Part shown: in pieces, positions 56,434-64,000 of the stretch
Layout of the letters: every line of letters begins with the position of its first letter
How positions within the stretch are numbered: position 1 is the first letter of the stretch
NCBI RefSeq assembly: GCF_024641065.1
Contig: NZ_JAHEDV010000033.1
Span: 179,638 to 243,637 of the forward strand
Reading direction: 5' to 3'
DNA length: 64,000 bases
Source of the DNA: Rhodoluna sp.
GTDB lineage: Bacteria > Actinomycetota > Actinomycetes > Actinomycetales > Microbacteriaceae
The notes under the pieces: generated by a model
The model's database searches: none
What the model was told of the DNA's origin: nothing
What the model saw: only the letters and a program-made list of their open reading frames with translations
Made by a program: the position numbers and the translations under genes

Positions 56434-57423
56434 ATGATTCTTGTTATCGGCGAAGCCCTCATCGACCTAATCGAAAACCGCTACCAGGCCGGAGCGTTCA
56501 ATGCCATTGTTGGCGGCGCGAACGCGAACGTCTCGATTGCTCTCGCTCGCCGAGGCACCAAGCAGCAATTCTTGGCGCGTCTTTCAAAGGATGGCTTCGG
56601 GCAACTCATCCGTGAAAAATTGGTCACCAACGGTGTTGGCCTCGACTATGCAATTAGCGCTGATGAGCAATCAACCCTGGTTACCGTTTCAATTGACTCA
56701 AACGGTGTGCCTTCATACTCGTTCTATGTGAACGGAACCGCAGACTGGGGATGGACTCCAGCTGAACTTCCTACCGACGCCGACCTCGAAAACATGCACG
56801 CAACAGCAATTCAATTTGGTTGCTTGGGTATGGCAATGGGCCCTGGCAATTTGGTTATCGAAGACTGGGCTCGCGAGCACTACAAGCAAAAGTCTGTGAC
56901 CATCAGCCACGACATCAACATGCGCCCAGCGTTGGGTTTTGAACGCAACCACGAACGCCTTCGCGTCGAGCGCATCAACGACATTTCGCACGTTATCAAA
57001 GCCTCGGATGAAGATATCGAATGGCTTTACGACCTTGAACCCGGCACCGATGTAGACAAGATTGTCTGGAAGTGGATCGGCGACAGCGCTCGCCACGTTT
57101 TCATTACTCGCGGTGGCGATGGAGTTTCGGTTTACCGACTGGCAGCAGACGGCTCTAAGACTCGCTTTGATGTGCCATCACGAAAGATCAACGTGGTCGA
57201 CACCGTTGGCGCCGGCGACACCTTCTGTGCAAATCTAATGGGCCAGCTCTCAGATGTTGATGCCCTTGGTTCAGATGCTTTCGATCGCTTGCAGAACTTG
57301 AGCGACGAGGTGCTTCGAGAATTCGTTTACACCGCGGGAATCGCAGCTTCGATTACCTGTGAACGCGCCGGAGCCGAGCCGCCAACCAAGGCAGACCTCG
57401 AAGCCGTATTGGCTTCTCTCTAG
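56434..57423 (+). CDS. PfkB-family carbohydrate kinase (fructokinase-like)
   Basis: 329 aa ribokinase-fold kinase that phosphorylates a sugar with ATP. N-terminal motif VGGANANVSIALARRG (GGANANVA-type), mid-segment ISHDINMRPALGFERN, and the C-terminal DTVGAGDTFCANL with the catalytic Asp in GAGD. The pattern fits fructokinase or a related 2-keto-sugar kinase. Its stop overlaps the convergent DUF5522 gene by 4 bp. Divergent from the membrane protein operon with only 33 bp between starts. Confidence 0.9.
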   Translation: MILVIGEALIDLIENRYQAGAFNAIVGGANANVSIALARRGTKQQFLARLSKDGFGQLIREKLVTNGVGLDYAISADEQSTLVTVSIDSNGVPSYSFYVNGTADWGWTPAELPTDADLENMHATAIQFGCLGMAMGPGNLVIEDWAREHYKQKSVTISHDINMRPALGFERNHERLRVERINDISHVIKASDEDIEWLYDLEPGTDVDKIVWKWIGDSARHVFITRGGDGVSVYRLAADGSKTRFDVPSRKINVVDTVGAGDTFCANLMGQLSDVDALGSDAFDRLQNLSDEVLREFVYTAGIAASITCERAGAEPPTKADLEAVLASL

Positions 57424-57656
57424 CGCTTGAATGGGCAGTGGCGGCAGGCCATTGCGCAGCATTTGCCTTCTTCGGCGAGCGCTTTTGCCGTGAAGACAAA
57501 GTAGCCGGTTGCCGGATCGGTGTATCCGGGTTTATCAAGTGCCATGGCTAGTTCGTGACGCATCAGAATCTCACTGCGATTTGGGTCGTCAAACGCCAAA
57601 CGCTCCTCGTGCGGCTGGGTTAGCTCGCGCGGCAAGACTCGTTCTCTTTTTGGCAT
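57420..57656 (-). CDS. DUF5522 family Cys-rich protein
   Basis: About 78 aa from ATG 57656, where family members begin (PKRERVLPRELTQPHEERL); ATG 57716 would extend it by 20 residues. The core GYTDPATGYFVFTAKALAE and the C-terminal CCAMACRHCPFKR (four Cys) match DUF5522, likely a small metal-binding protein. Function unknown. Family members often lie alone in actinobacterial genomes. It is divergent from the large nuclease-helicase gene, sharing a promoter region. Confidence 0.82.
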   Translation of the reverse strand: MPKRERVLPRELTQPHEERLAFDDPNRSEILMRHELAMALDKPGYTDPATGYFVFTAKALAEEGKCCAMACRHCPFKR

Positions 57657-57738
57657 AGATGTAGAGAGTATTTGCTCATTTGCATCACCTCGGGCAGGTC
57701 GCGCGGTGTGTTCCACATATTTTGTGTCGAGTGAATAA

Positions 57739-60700
57739 ATGTCAGACCCTGGTGAGAAAATTCAGGAACAAAGAAAACAGCTGAGAGATCAGCTAGAACA
57801 ACATCGGGGAACTCAAATGTATAAATTGAACGACGGTCAGTGGGCGTTTAACACCCGCGATCTTATGCGAGCCTCAAGCTGCGATCACTGCACCAGACTC
57901 GCCATCGCGCGAGAGCTTCATCTCGAAGGCGTGGCCGAATTATTGGCAGAATACCCAGCTGAAAAGAGCCTAGCCATGGCCTATGGCGACAAGTTTGAAG
58001 CCGAGATCGAAGCCGAACTCTTGGCAAGTTTGGGTGAAGACAACTTCAAGCGGCCAATCGGCGAAGACGGCTTTGGCGAGACTGTTGACCTGATGAAGGC
58101 TGGCACCCCCGTGATCTACCAGGGGCACCTTCGTCGCAGCACGGGGGTTTCTGAATTCCGCGGCCGACCTGACTTCTTGGTTCGAGCCGATTACGACCTA
58201 GATTTTGTCGATGGCGTTTTGGTAGCCTCCCCTAGCGTCGAACGCCATGGCAACACGGGCTATATCGCCTGGGATGCAAAACTCGCTAGCTCGGCGAAAC
58301 CGCATTACCTGTTGCAAGTGGCTCTCTACGTTGATGCCCTCGAATCACTCGGGCTGAAAGCCGATGCCAAACACGGCCTGATTCTTGGCAGTCGCCGAAT
58401 TGAGCTTTTCGAAGAGGGCCAGATTGTGCCTGCAATGAAACAGGCTCGCAGTTATCTCGAGGCTGCCCTAGCTCAAGCCGCCAAATCTGCAGCGGGCTTT
58501 GAGCTTGCAAATCTTTCGCTGCACTGCGAGACCGTGAAGAACTGTGATGTCTGCGAATACCCAGGTCTCTGCGATCAAAACCGCAAAGATGTTGACCATC
58601 TGGTTCAGGTGGCAAATATCAATAAGAGCCAGATCGAGAAACTTCGCAAAAGTGGAATCTCGACCATGTCTGATCTTGCTAACGCCAGTGACTCACAGCG
58701 CCCGACAGATTTTGTGCCGAACAGTTTCGATAAGTTGCGCAAGCAGGCCAAGCTGCAATCTGGTTTTCGCCAAACCGGAAAGCACGATTTTGTGGTCATT
58801 GATGACCCAGAAATCGGAGTATTGCCGCCAGCCTCCAACAACGATGTCTTCTTTGACATGGAGGGTTTCCCTTACTACGAAGAAAAGGGCGGGCTTGAAT
58901 ACCTTTTCGGTGCAGTCGACCGCGACAAAAAGTTTTATTCCTGGTGGGCCCACTCGCGCGAGCAAGAGGCAGAGGCTTTTATCGGTTTCGTCACTTGGGC
59001 ACATGCCCGAATGGTTGCCGACCCGGGCGCCAGAATTTATCACTATGCGGCCTACGAAGTAACCGCTCTAACCAAGCTGGCTAATCGTCACGGCGTGATG
59101 GAGGCCGAAGTTGATTGGCTAATCACCGAGGGCAAGCTCATTGACCTGTTCAAGGTGGTTCGCGGCTCAATCATGATCAGTCAGCCAAGCTACTCGATCA
59201 AAAAGTTAGAGGCCTTCTATGACTTTGCTCGAAAGAGCACCGTGGTCGACGCCGGCTCAAGCATCGATGAGTACGACCGATACAGAAAAACCCTAGCTGT
59301 TGACGCCGCTGAGGCTGAGCGCCTGCTCAAAACCATCGCCGACTACAACGATGACGATTGCGTTTCTACCCTCGAGCTGTATCAATGGCTGGCATCAATG
59401 CCGGGTGCACACTCAAAATTTGCTTCGCACCAGGCGGTGTTGGCAGCAAAAAAAGCTGATCGCGCCAGCGAAAACGAAGATGGCGAGAGCCAATTCAGCA
59501 AAGCTGAGCGCGAACTAGCCGAACTCCAACGTGCTACCGCACACATGGCCAAGGCCCTCGACGAAGTAATCGAAGGCAACGACCCAGAATACGAATATCG
59601 CCGCACCGTCTGGCAAGCTCTGGTTCACTCGGTGCTCTATTACAAGCGTGAAGAAGTCATCTTTTGGCGCGAACGTCGTTTGCGCTGCGAAGCCACACTC
59701 GAGGCATTGCATGAAGACAGAAACGCATTGGTGGTTGAAGGTTGCACAACCAATGCACTTGATCTACCCAGCTTCGACCCAAAGCAAAAAGTTACCGTCG
59801 AATATGAATACATCTTGGATGAAGGGCAGACCTGCCTACTGAAACCCGAGAGCAAAATATTTGTGCGCTTTTGCACTGGCGCCAACCAGAATGAGACCGA
59901 TTTGGGCCAGGTTACGACCGTCGAAGGCAACCGAGTTTTTTTCACCAGAACCACGACGATTGAAAACGCGAGAATCTCACCAGACGCCATCTTCAAAGCA
60001 GACCTCATCGGTGCTGGCGGCAAAAATGATGCTGTGCGTGATCATGCCCTCGAATTGGCCGCGGCTTGGGTGTCGCCCCTCAATGAGGCACCAGCTGGCT
60101 TTGCAGCGCTCGATTTGCTAATGCGCAGGCCTCCAAACCTACTCGGCGGCATACCACTTTCGCCAGCCACAGCATCGGAATACCTGCCAGCAGTAATTGA
60201 TGCGATTGATCGATTAAATCACTCGGTGCTTGCCATTCAAGGTCCGCCAGGTTCGGGCAAAACCTATATTGGGTCGCATGCAATTGCGCACTTGGTTGCA
60301 AAAGGCAAAAGCGTTGCCGTTGTTGCCAACTCACATTCGGCAGTCGACAACCTGTTGATGGGGTGCCTCGATGCCGGTGTTGACGTTTCACGAATTGCAA
60401 AGCAAGCGAATAAGAAGAATGACAAACCCGAAAACATTTGGAAGCGCCCGAGCGCCTACCCGGCACTAGCTAATTGGCGTGCAAAGACTGGCGCAGGCCA
60501 TGTCATTGGTGGCACTTCTTGGGCATTCTGCAATAGCCAGTTACTGCAGCAAAAGTTTGACTACATTTTCGTTGACGAGGCAGCGCAGTTTGCGTTGGTA
60601 GATGCAATAGCGGTTGCCCCCGCTGCCAAGAACATGGTTCTGCTTGGCGACCCGCAGCAACTTACTCAAGTGGTTCAGGCTATCCATCCGGGTGGTGTCG

Positions 60701-61338
60701 ACAACTCAGCACTCGGTCACTACATGGGTGAACACGAAATTTTGCCACCAGAGGTTGGCTACTTTGTTGAAGTGACCCGTCGCATGCACCCAAAGATCAA
60801 CGCGCCAGTTTCATGGCTGGCTTATCAAAACAAACTGCACGCCCACGAATCGGCGAATCACCGACAAATTTCTGGGCTTGCTCAGGGGCTCTATTTGATT
60901 CACGTAAGTCACATCGGCAACAGCACCCAATCTCCTGAAGAAGTAGAGATAGTGGTCAACAAGGCACTTGAGCTGGTTCCGATTGTTGGCGCCGATGAAG
61001 TGCTGGTTGTTGCGCCTTATAACGCTCAGGTTGATGCAATTCGCTCAGCGCTTGATGAAGCAGGACTTAAAAAAGTCGAAGTCGGCACCGTAGATAAATT
61101 TCAAGGTCGCGAGGCGATGGCAGTGATTGTTTCACTCGCGGCCTCGAGTGCCGAAGATGCACCACGGGGGCTGGAGTTTTTGCTTAACAAAAACCGGCTA
61201 AACGTGGCGATCTCGCGTGCTAAGACCAATTGCTATTTGGTTTACAGCCCGGCGTTGGTTCGAACAAACTTCAAAAACATCGAAGACGTCAAGTGCGTTA
61301 GTCGCCTGGTTGGGTTACTCGACTTCGCGAAGGCTTAA
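57739..61338 (+). CDS. TM0106-type RecB-like nuclease fused to a DEDD nuclease and an SF1 helicase
   Basis: 1199 aa with three enzymatic modules. (1) RecB/PD-(D/E)XK nuclease, about residues 40-290: Cys pair SCDHC (about 49-52), acidic residues in GRPDFLV (about 143) and WDAKLASS (about 178), then CETVKNCDVCEYPGLC (about 262-278); these Cys could hold an iron-sulfur cluster as in AddB/Cas4/Dna2. (2) RNase H-like/DEDDh nuclease, about 365-560: FFDMEGFP, IYHYAAYE, YNDDDC. (3) SF1B Upf1/Dna2-like helicase, about 820-1199: GPPGSGKT (about 835), DEAAQ, VTRRMHP, GTVDKFQGRE, RLNVAISRAK. The TM0106 family is known but its role is not; DNA repair or defence is inference. Confidence 0.9.
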   Translation: MSDPGEKIQEQRKQLRDQLEQHRGTQMYKLNDGQWAFNTRDLMRASSCDHCTRLAIARELHLEGVAELLAEYPAEKSLAMAYGDKFEAEIEAELLASLGEDNFKRPIGEDGFGETVDLMKAGTPVIYQGHLRRSTGVSEFRGRPDFLVRADYDLDFVDGVLVASPSVERHGNTGYIAWDAKLASSAKPHYLLQVALYVDALESLGLKADAKHGLILGSRRIELFEEGQIVPAMKQARSYLEAALAQAAKSAAGFELANLSLHCETVKNCDVCEYPGLCDQNRKDVDHLVQVANINKSQIEKLRKSGISTMSDLANASDSQRPTDFVPNSFDKLRKQAKLQSGFRQTGKHDFVVIDDPEIGVLPPASNNDVFFDMEGFPYYEEKGGLEYLFGAVDRDKKFYSWWAHSREQEAEAFIGFVTWAHARMVADPGARIYHYAAYEVTALTKLANRHGVMEAEVDWLITEGKLIDLFKVVRGSIMISQPSYSIKKLEAFYDFARKSTVVDAGSSIDEYDRYRKTLAVDAAEAERLLKTIADYNDDDCVSTLELYQWLASMPGAHSKFASHQAVLAAKKADRASENEDGESQFSKAERELAELQRATAHMAKALDEVIEGNDPEYEYRRTVWQALVHSVLYYKREEVIFWRERRLRCEATLEALHEDRNALVVEGCTTNALDLPSFDPKQKVTVEYEYILDEGQTCLLKPESKIFVRFCTGANQNETDLGQVTTVEGNRVFFTRTTTIENARISPDAIFKADLIGAGGKNDAVRDHALELAAAWVSPLNEAPAGFAALDLLMRRPPNLLGGIPLSPATASEYLPAVIDAIDRLNHSVLAIQGPPGSGKTYIGSHAIAHLVAKGKSVAVVANSHSAVDNLLMGCLDAGVDVSRIAKQANKKNDKPENIWKRPSAYPALANWRAKTGAGHVIGGTSWAFCNSQLLQQKFDYIFVDEAAQFALVDAIAVAPAAKNMVLLGDPQQLTQVVQAIHPGGVDNSALGHYMGEHEILPPEVGYFVEVTRRMHPKINAPVSWLAYQNKLHAHESANHRQISGLAQGLYLIHVSHIGNSTQSPEEVEIVVNKALELVPIVGADEVLVVAPYNAQVDAIRSALDEAGLKKVEVGTVDKFQGREAMAVIVSLAASSAEDAPRGLEFLLNKNRLNVAISRAKTNCYLVYSPALVRTNFKNIEDVKCVSRLVGLLDFAKA

Positions 61339-62792
61339 CTTCTTGGAAGCACCTTCAGCGTCTTCAAAGTTGGGTCTGCGACAAAGGCGATTCGAACGCC
61401 CATGTCTCGTGCCTGGAACAATGCTCCAAGAGCCGCTTCGGTAATCAGTTCGCCGGGCGACAGCACCGGAACACCCGGTGGGTAAGGGCAAATCATTTCA
61501 GCCGAAACTCGACCGACAGCATCAGCAGAATCCACAACTTCATAGCTCGAGAAGAAAGCCTCGCGAGGGGTGACTACAACTTCAGGCTCAATCGAGAACG
61601 CCGGCAAGATTTCAATCGGGCGCACTGGGCCACGGTGTCGATTGACTGACTCAATGATTCGATTGATCAAGTCGTTGATTCGGTCAGGGGTGTCTGCAAA
61701 GGTAATCATCGGAATGATGATGTCTCGGTTTGCCATCTCGACATCGATGTTCGCAGCCAAAAGGTCTGCTTCAACCAGGGTTCCGTCAGAACCACAACCA
61801 CTGAGCATAATTACAAGTTTCAGAGGGTCGATGTATTCGCCGTCGATTACGTCGATGCCAGCTGCAACGAGAGTTGCGCGGCCGCGCTCGGTGGCCTCGA
61901 TAACTGGGCCGATCAGCTCTTCGCCATGACGCTCTAGCAATGCGCGAGCAGCATCAATTGAGGCAAGGATGCGCCCAGACATAGAGGTGGTCTGTGTCGA
62001 ATCAAACATCTTGTTGAAGCGAGCCAAATCGACGTAGTCGCCCTTGACCAAAACAAATGATGCTTGCGAATAAGAAGGCAAGGTTTTGTGAGCTGAGGTT
62101 ACGACGATGTCGGCGCCCTCAGCCATCGGGTGATTCGGCAGTTCAGGGTGAAAGCCGTAGTGCGCTGCCCAAGCCGCGTCGACAACCAAAGGAATTCCAG
62201 CATCGTGACAAACTTTGGCAAGGCGAGGAATGTTTGACATGGTGCCAACGTATGAAGGCTCACCAATGAGCACGGCTTTGGCATCTGGGTTGGCCGCGAT
62301 AGTTTCGGCCAATCGTGTTGATGGCAAATACTCAGGCAGCCCGGTAGCTGGGTTAATTTCTGGGCGAATCCAGACCGGGGTAACACCTGCGTAAACCAAG
62401 CCAACCAAAACTGACTTGTGCAGAGTTCGAGAAACAATCACTTTGTCGCCAGGGCCAGCCACAGCCATTACCGCTGCGTGGTTTGAGCCGCTAGAACCAT
62501 TGACGCCAAAGCGGCAGAGGTCTGCATCCCAGAGTTTGGCGGCAAGCGCCTCGGCTTCAAGAATTAGTGATGGTGAAATGCGGTGGGGGTGATTGCCCGG
62601 TAGCACTGGAATATCGCCGTCTACGATGGCACCGGTAAGATCGGTGCGGCCCTTGTGGCCTGGAATCTGGAATGGTGACCGGTCGGTCTCCATGTCGCGA
62701 ATCCACGCGTCTAGTAGGGGTGCGCTTGAGCGCAAACCCATAGGGTCTTTCGTGTCAAGTAGTGTGGCTGCGCCAAATGCGTGCTGAGGCAA
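61335..62792 (-). CDS. Orn/Lys/Arg decarboxylase-like PLP enzyme
   Basis: 485 aa from TTG 62792 (ATG 62741 is also possible). Fold-type I aminotransferase-like PLP protein: RFGVNGSSGSNHAAVMAVAG (phosphate-binding glycines), VVDAAWAAHYGFHPELP (Asp contacting the PLP nitrogen), and the Schiff-base Lys in TSAHKTLPSYSQAS. Actinobacterial homologues are annotated as Orn/Lys/Arg decarboxylases acting on basic amino acids, producing polyamines or cadaverine. Its stop overlaps the nuclease-helicase stop by 4 bp (convergent). Confidence 0.9.
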   Translation of the reverse strand: MPQHAFGAATLLDTKDPMGLRSSAPLLDAWIRDMETDRSPFQIPGHKGRTDLTGAIVDGDIPVLPGNHPHRISPSLILEAEALAAKLWDADLCRFGVNGSSGSNHAAVMAVAGPGDKVIVSRTLHKSVLVGLVYAGVTPVWIRPEINPATGLPEYLPSTRLAETIAANPDAKAVLIGEPSYVGTMSNIPRLAKVCHDAGIPLVVDAAWAAHYGFHPELPNHPMAEGADIVVTSAHKTLPSYSQASFVLVKGDYVDLARFNKMFDSTQTTSMSGRILASIDAARALLERHGEELIGPVIEATERGRATLVAAGIDVIDGEYIDPLKLVIMLSGCGSDGTLVEADLLAANIDVEMANRDIIIPMITFADTPDRINDLINRIIESVNRHRGPVRPIEILPAFSIEPEVVVTPREAFFSSYEVVDSADAVGRVSAEMICPYPPGVPVLSPGELITEAALGALFQARDMGVRIAFVADPTLKTLKVLPRS

Positions 62793-62888
62793 TATCCCGC
62801 CCTTCGGTTTCGAGGCTTTGCAATGAACAAAGCAAAGCCTAATAACAAAAAGTGAACTTTATTACTGGTTATTCCAAGCGATGAAGAA

Positions 62889-62914
62889 GGGACCGAGCCC
62901 TAAGGCCCGATCCC
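62889..62914 (-). terminator. Possible terminator of rplK-rplA
   Basis: GGGACCGAGCC pairs with GGCCCGATCCC (nine of eleven positions) around CTAA; only a short pyrimidine tract (TTCTTC) follows on the minus strand. Confidence 0.5.
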
Positions 62915-62939
62915 CTCATCGGAAAATCTTTTTTGGAGC

Positions 62940-63641
62940 TTAGAACTCAACCTTGGTTACGTTGGTGTCTAGCAAGATGCCAGGACCAAAGGTGGTTGAA
63001 ACGGCTGCCTTGATTAGGTAGCGACCCTTTGAAGAAGATGGCTTCAAACGAAGAACTTCGTCAAGTGCTGCTGCAAGGTTCTCGCCTAGCTGCTCCTTGG
63101 TGAACGATGCCTTACCAATGATGAAGTGAAGGTTAGCCTGCTTGTCAACGCGGAAGTCAATCTTTCCGCCCTTGATGTCAGTAACAGCCTTGGCTACGTC
63201 TGGGGTAACGGTACCGGTCTTAGGGTTTGGCATAAGGTTACGTGGACCAAGAACCTTACCAAGGCGACCCACCTTACCCATTAGCTCTGGGGTTGATACT
63301 GCTGAGTCGAAGTCAACCCAACCAGCTGCAACCTTCTCGATTAGCTCGTCGCCACCAACAACGTCAGCGCCTGCTGCAACTGCAGCGTCAGCTGCGGCAC
63401 CAGTTGCAAAAACGATAACGCGGGCGGTCTTACCAGTTCCGTGTGGAAGCGAAACGGTTCCACGGATCATCTGGTCTGCCTTGCGAGGGTCAACGCCTAG
63501 CTTCAATGCAACCTCGATGGTTGAATCGAACTTCTTAGAGCCGGTCTCCTTGATTAGGGTGACTGCCTCGGCAGGGGTGTAGAACTTGCCCTCTTCGATG
63601 AGAGCTGCTGCGGCCTGGTAGGCCTTTGAGCGCTTTGCCAT
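62940..63641 (-). CDS. rplA: 50S ribosomal protein L1
   Basis: Binds 23S rRNA at the L1 stalk and usually represses its own operon. 233 aa, standard length. Family segments: [20 protein letters not shown] near residue 40, [42 protein letters not shown] precedes the ATG. The intergenic region with rplK contains a strong palindrome (see separate entry). Confidence 0.97.
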   Translation of the reverse strand: MAKRSKAYQAAAALIEEGKFYTPAEAVTLIKETGSKKFDSTIEVALKLGVDPRKADQMIRGTVSLPHGTGKTARVIVFATGAAADAAVAAGADVVGGDELIEKVAAGWVDFDSAVSTPELMGKVGRLGKVLGPRNLMPNPKTGTVTPDVAKAVTDIKGGKIDFRVDKQANLHFIIGKASFTKEQLGENLAAALDEVLRLKPSSSKGRYLIKAAVSTTFGPGILLDTNVTKVEF

Positions 63642-63669
63642 TCTGTTGTTCCTTTTCTTTGGTCACAGT

Positions 63670-63706
63670 TGTGGTCGACGCATCGCGCGCGATGCTCCCA
63701 CGACTT
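63670..63706 (-). promoter_or_regulatory. Structured rplK-rplA intergenic element, possible L1 binding site
   Basis: A perfect 16-base palindrome, GCATCGCGCGCGATGC (63680-63695), is capped below by GTGG/CCAC pairing with an asymmetric internal loop. Ribosomal protein L1 recognises such helix-internal-loop-helix elements in mRNA. No consensus check was possible, so this is inference. Confidence 0.4.
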
Positions 63707-63750
63707 CTTTTTTTGCTCGGATGAGCGGTGCCCTGGTGGGCGGGTGTTAC

Positions 63751-64000
63751 TTAAGCCTCGGTGGTGATTCCCATTGAGCGGGCGGTACCAGCGATGATCT
63801 TTGCAGCTGCGTCAACATCGTTGGCGTTTAGGTCAGCCATCTTCTGCTCAGCAATCTTGTAAAGAGCGTCCTTTGACAAGGTTGCAACCTTCACGGTGTG
63901 AGGAGTTGCTGAACCCTTTGCTACGCCAGCTGCCTTCTTGATTAGCTCAGCTGCTGGTGGAGTCTTTAGAACGAAGGTGAATGAACGGTCTTCGTAAACG
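63751..64000 (-). CDS. rplK: 50S ribosomal protein L11, C-terminal part (cut by window edge)
   Basis: About 82 codons of the C-terminus read in frame: [20 protein letters not shown], shortened core [24 protein letters not shown], and the final [15 protein letters not shown] with stop at 63751-63753. These match the L11 C-terminal RNA-binding domain. It precedes rplA by 109 bp in the usual rplK-rplA order; nusG and secE would lie upstream, outside the window. Confidence 0.96.
   Translation of the reverse strand, partial: VYEDRSFTFVLKTPPAAELIKKAAGVAKGSATPHTVKVATLSKDALYKIAEQKMADLNANDVDAAAKIIAGTARSMGITTEA

Noticed and set aside
63680..63695. GC-rich palindrome as a restriction/operator site or origin element
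   Set aside because: Inside the rplK-rplA operon with extra flanking pairing, an RNA structure is more likely; no DnaA boxes around.

Overview
The window looks like a chromosomal stretch of a small-genome actinobacterium with roughly balanced base composition. The best fit is a freshwater Microbacteriaceae member of the Luna/Rhodoluna/Aquiluna type. Reasons: gene order parallels the Mycobacterium tuberculosis Rv3644c-Rv3721c backbone (holB, topA, tad genes, acs, RidA, DUF4177, ponA2-like PBP, phosphoesterase, asd/lysC, recR, dnaX, ffs); there is an actinobacterial 6C small RNA, a class E sortase and a heliorhodopsin; starts are often TTG/GTG and intergenic gaps are short. The genus is inference.

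Layout. 1-5.2 kb: secreted hydrolase (cut by the window edge), holB, tmk, topA, tightly packed on the minus strand. 5.3-6.35 kb: a small membrane protein coupled to a GNAT acetyltransferase. 6.3-9.0 kb: a reduced Tad/Flp pilus locus, headed by a 6C RNA that separates it from acs. 11.3-16.7 kb: RidA, DUF4177, a bifunctional PBP with PASTA domains, a phosphoesterase, sortase E and a lipoprotein. 16.8-22 kb: lysC-asd (with an internal lysC start), dnaX-recR and the SRP RNA. 22-38.7 kb is accessory: transporters, tRNA-Ser with a partial upstream duplication, VOC and aldo-keto reductase proteins, PadR-like regulator plus ABC1 kinase, katG, a heliorhodopsin next to a Bcr-type exporter, hrpA, and an LADTG surface protein that is a likely substrate of the sortase. 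38.7-50.6 kb: MMPL transporter, CtpE-like P-type ATPase, an Imm5-like protein, gnd, a saccharopine-dehydrogenase-like enzyme, and a copper chaperone/DyP peroxidase pair. 50.6-54.2 kb: rplJ-rplL with an L10 leader, and a DEAD-box helicase with a long Arg/Asp/Gly-rich repeat arm. 54.4-62.8 kb: glutaredoxin-like protein, HAD phosphatase, sugar kinase, a large nuclease-helicase fusion and a PLP decarboxylase. 62.9-64 kb: rplA and the 3' part of rplK.

How the parts connect. Cell-envelope functions recur (PBP, sortase E, LADTG protein, Tad pilus, MMPL). The most suggestive new link is regulatory: the 6C RNA exposes C5 and C6 loops, and three membrane or surface genes here (starts 5344, 37606, 42190) have a run of five G at the Shine-Dalgarno position, which could pair with those loops. 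Oxidative-stress and light functions (katG, heliorhodopsin, DyP peroxidase, mycoredoxin-like protein) are also present. No CRISPR array, insertion sequence or prophage was seen.
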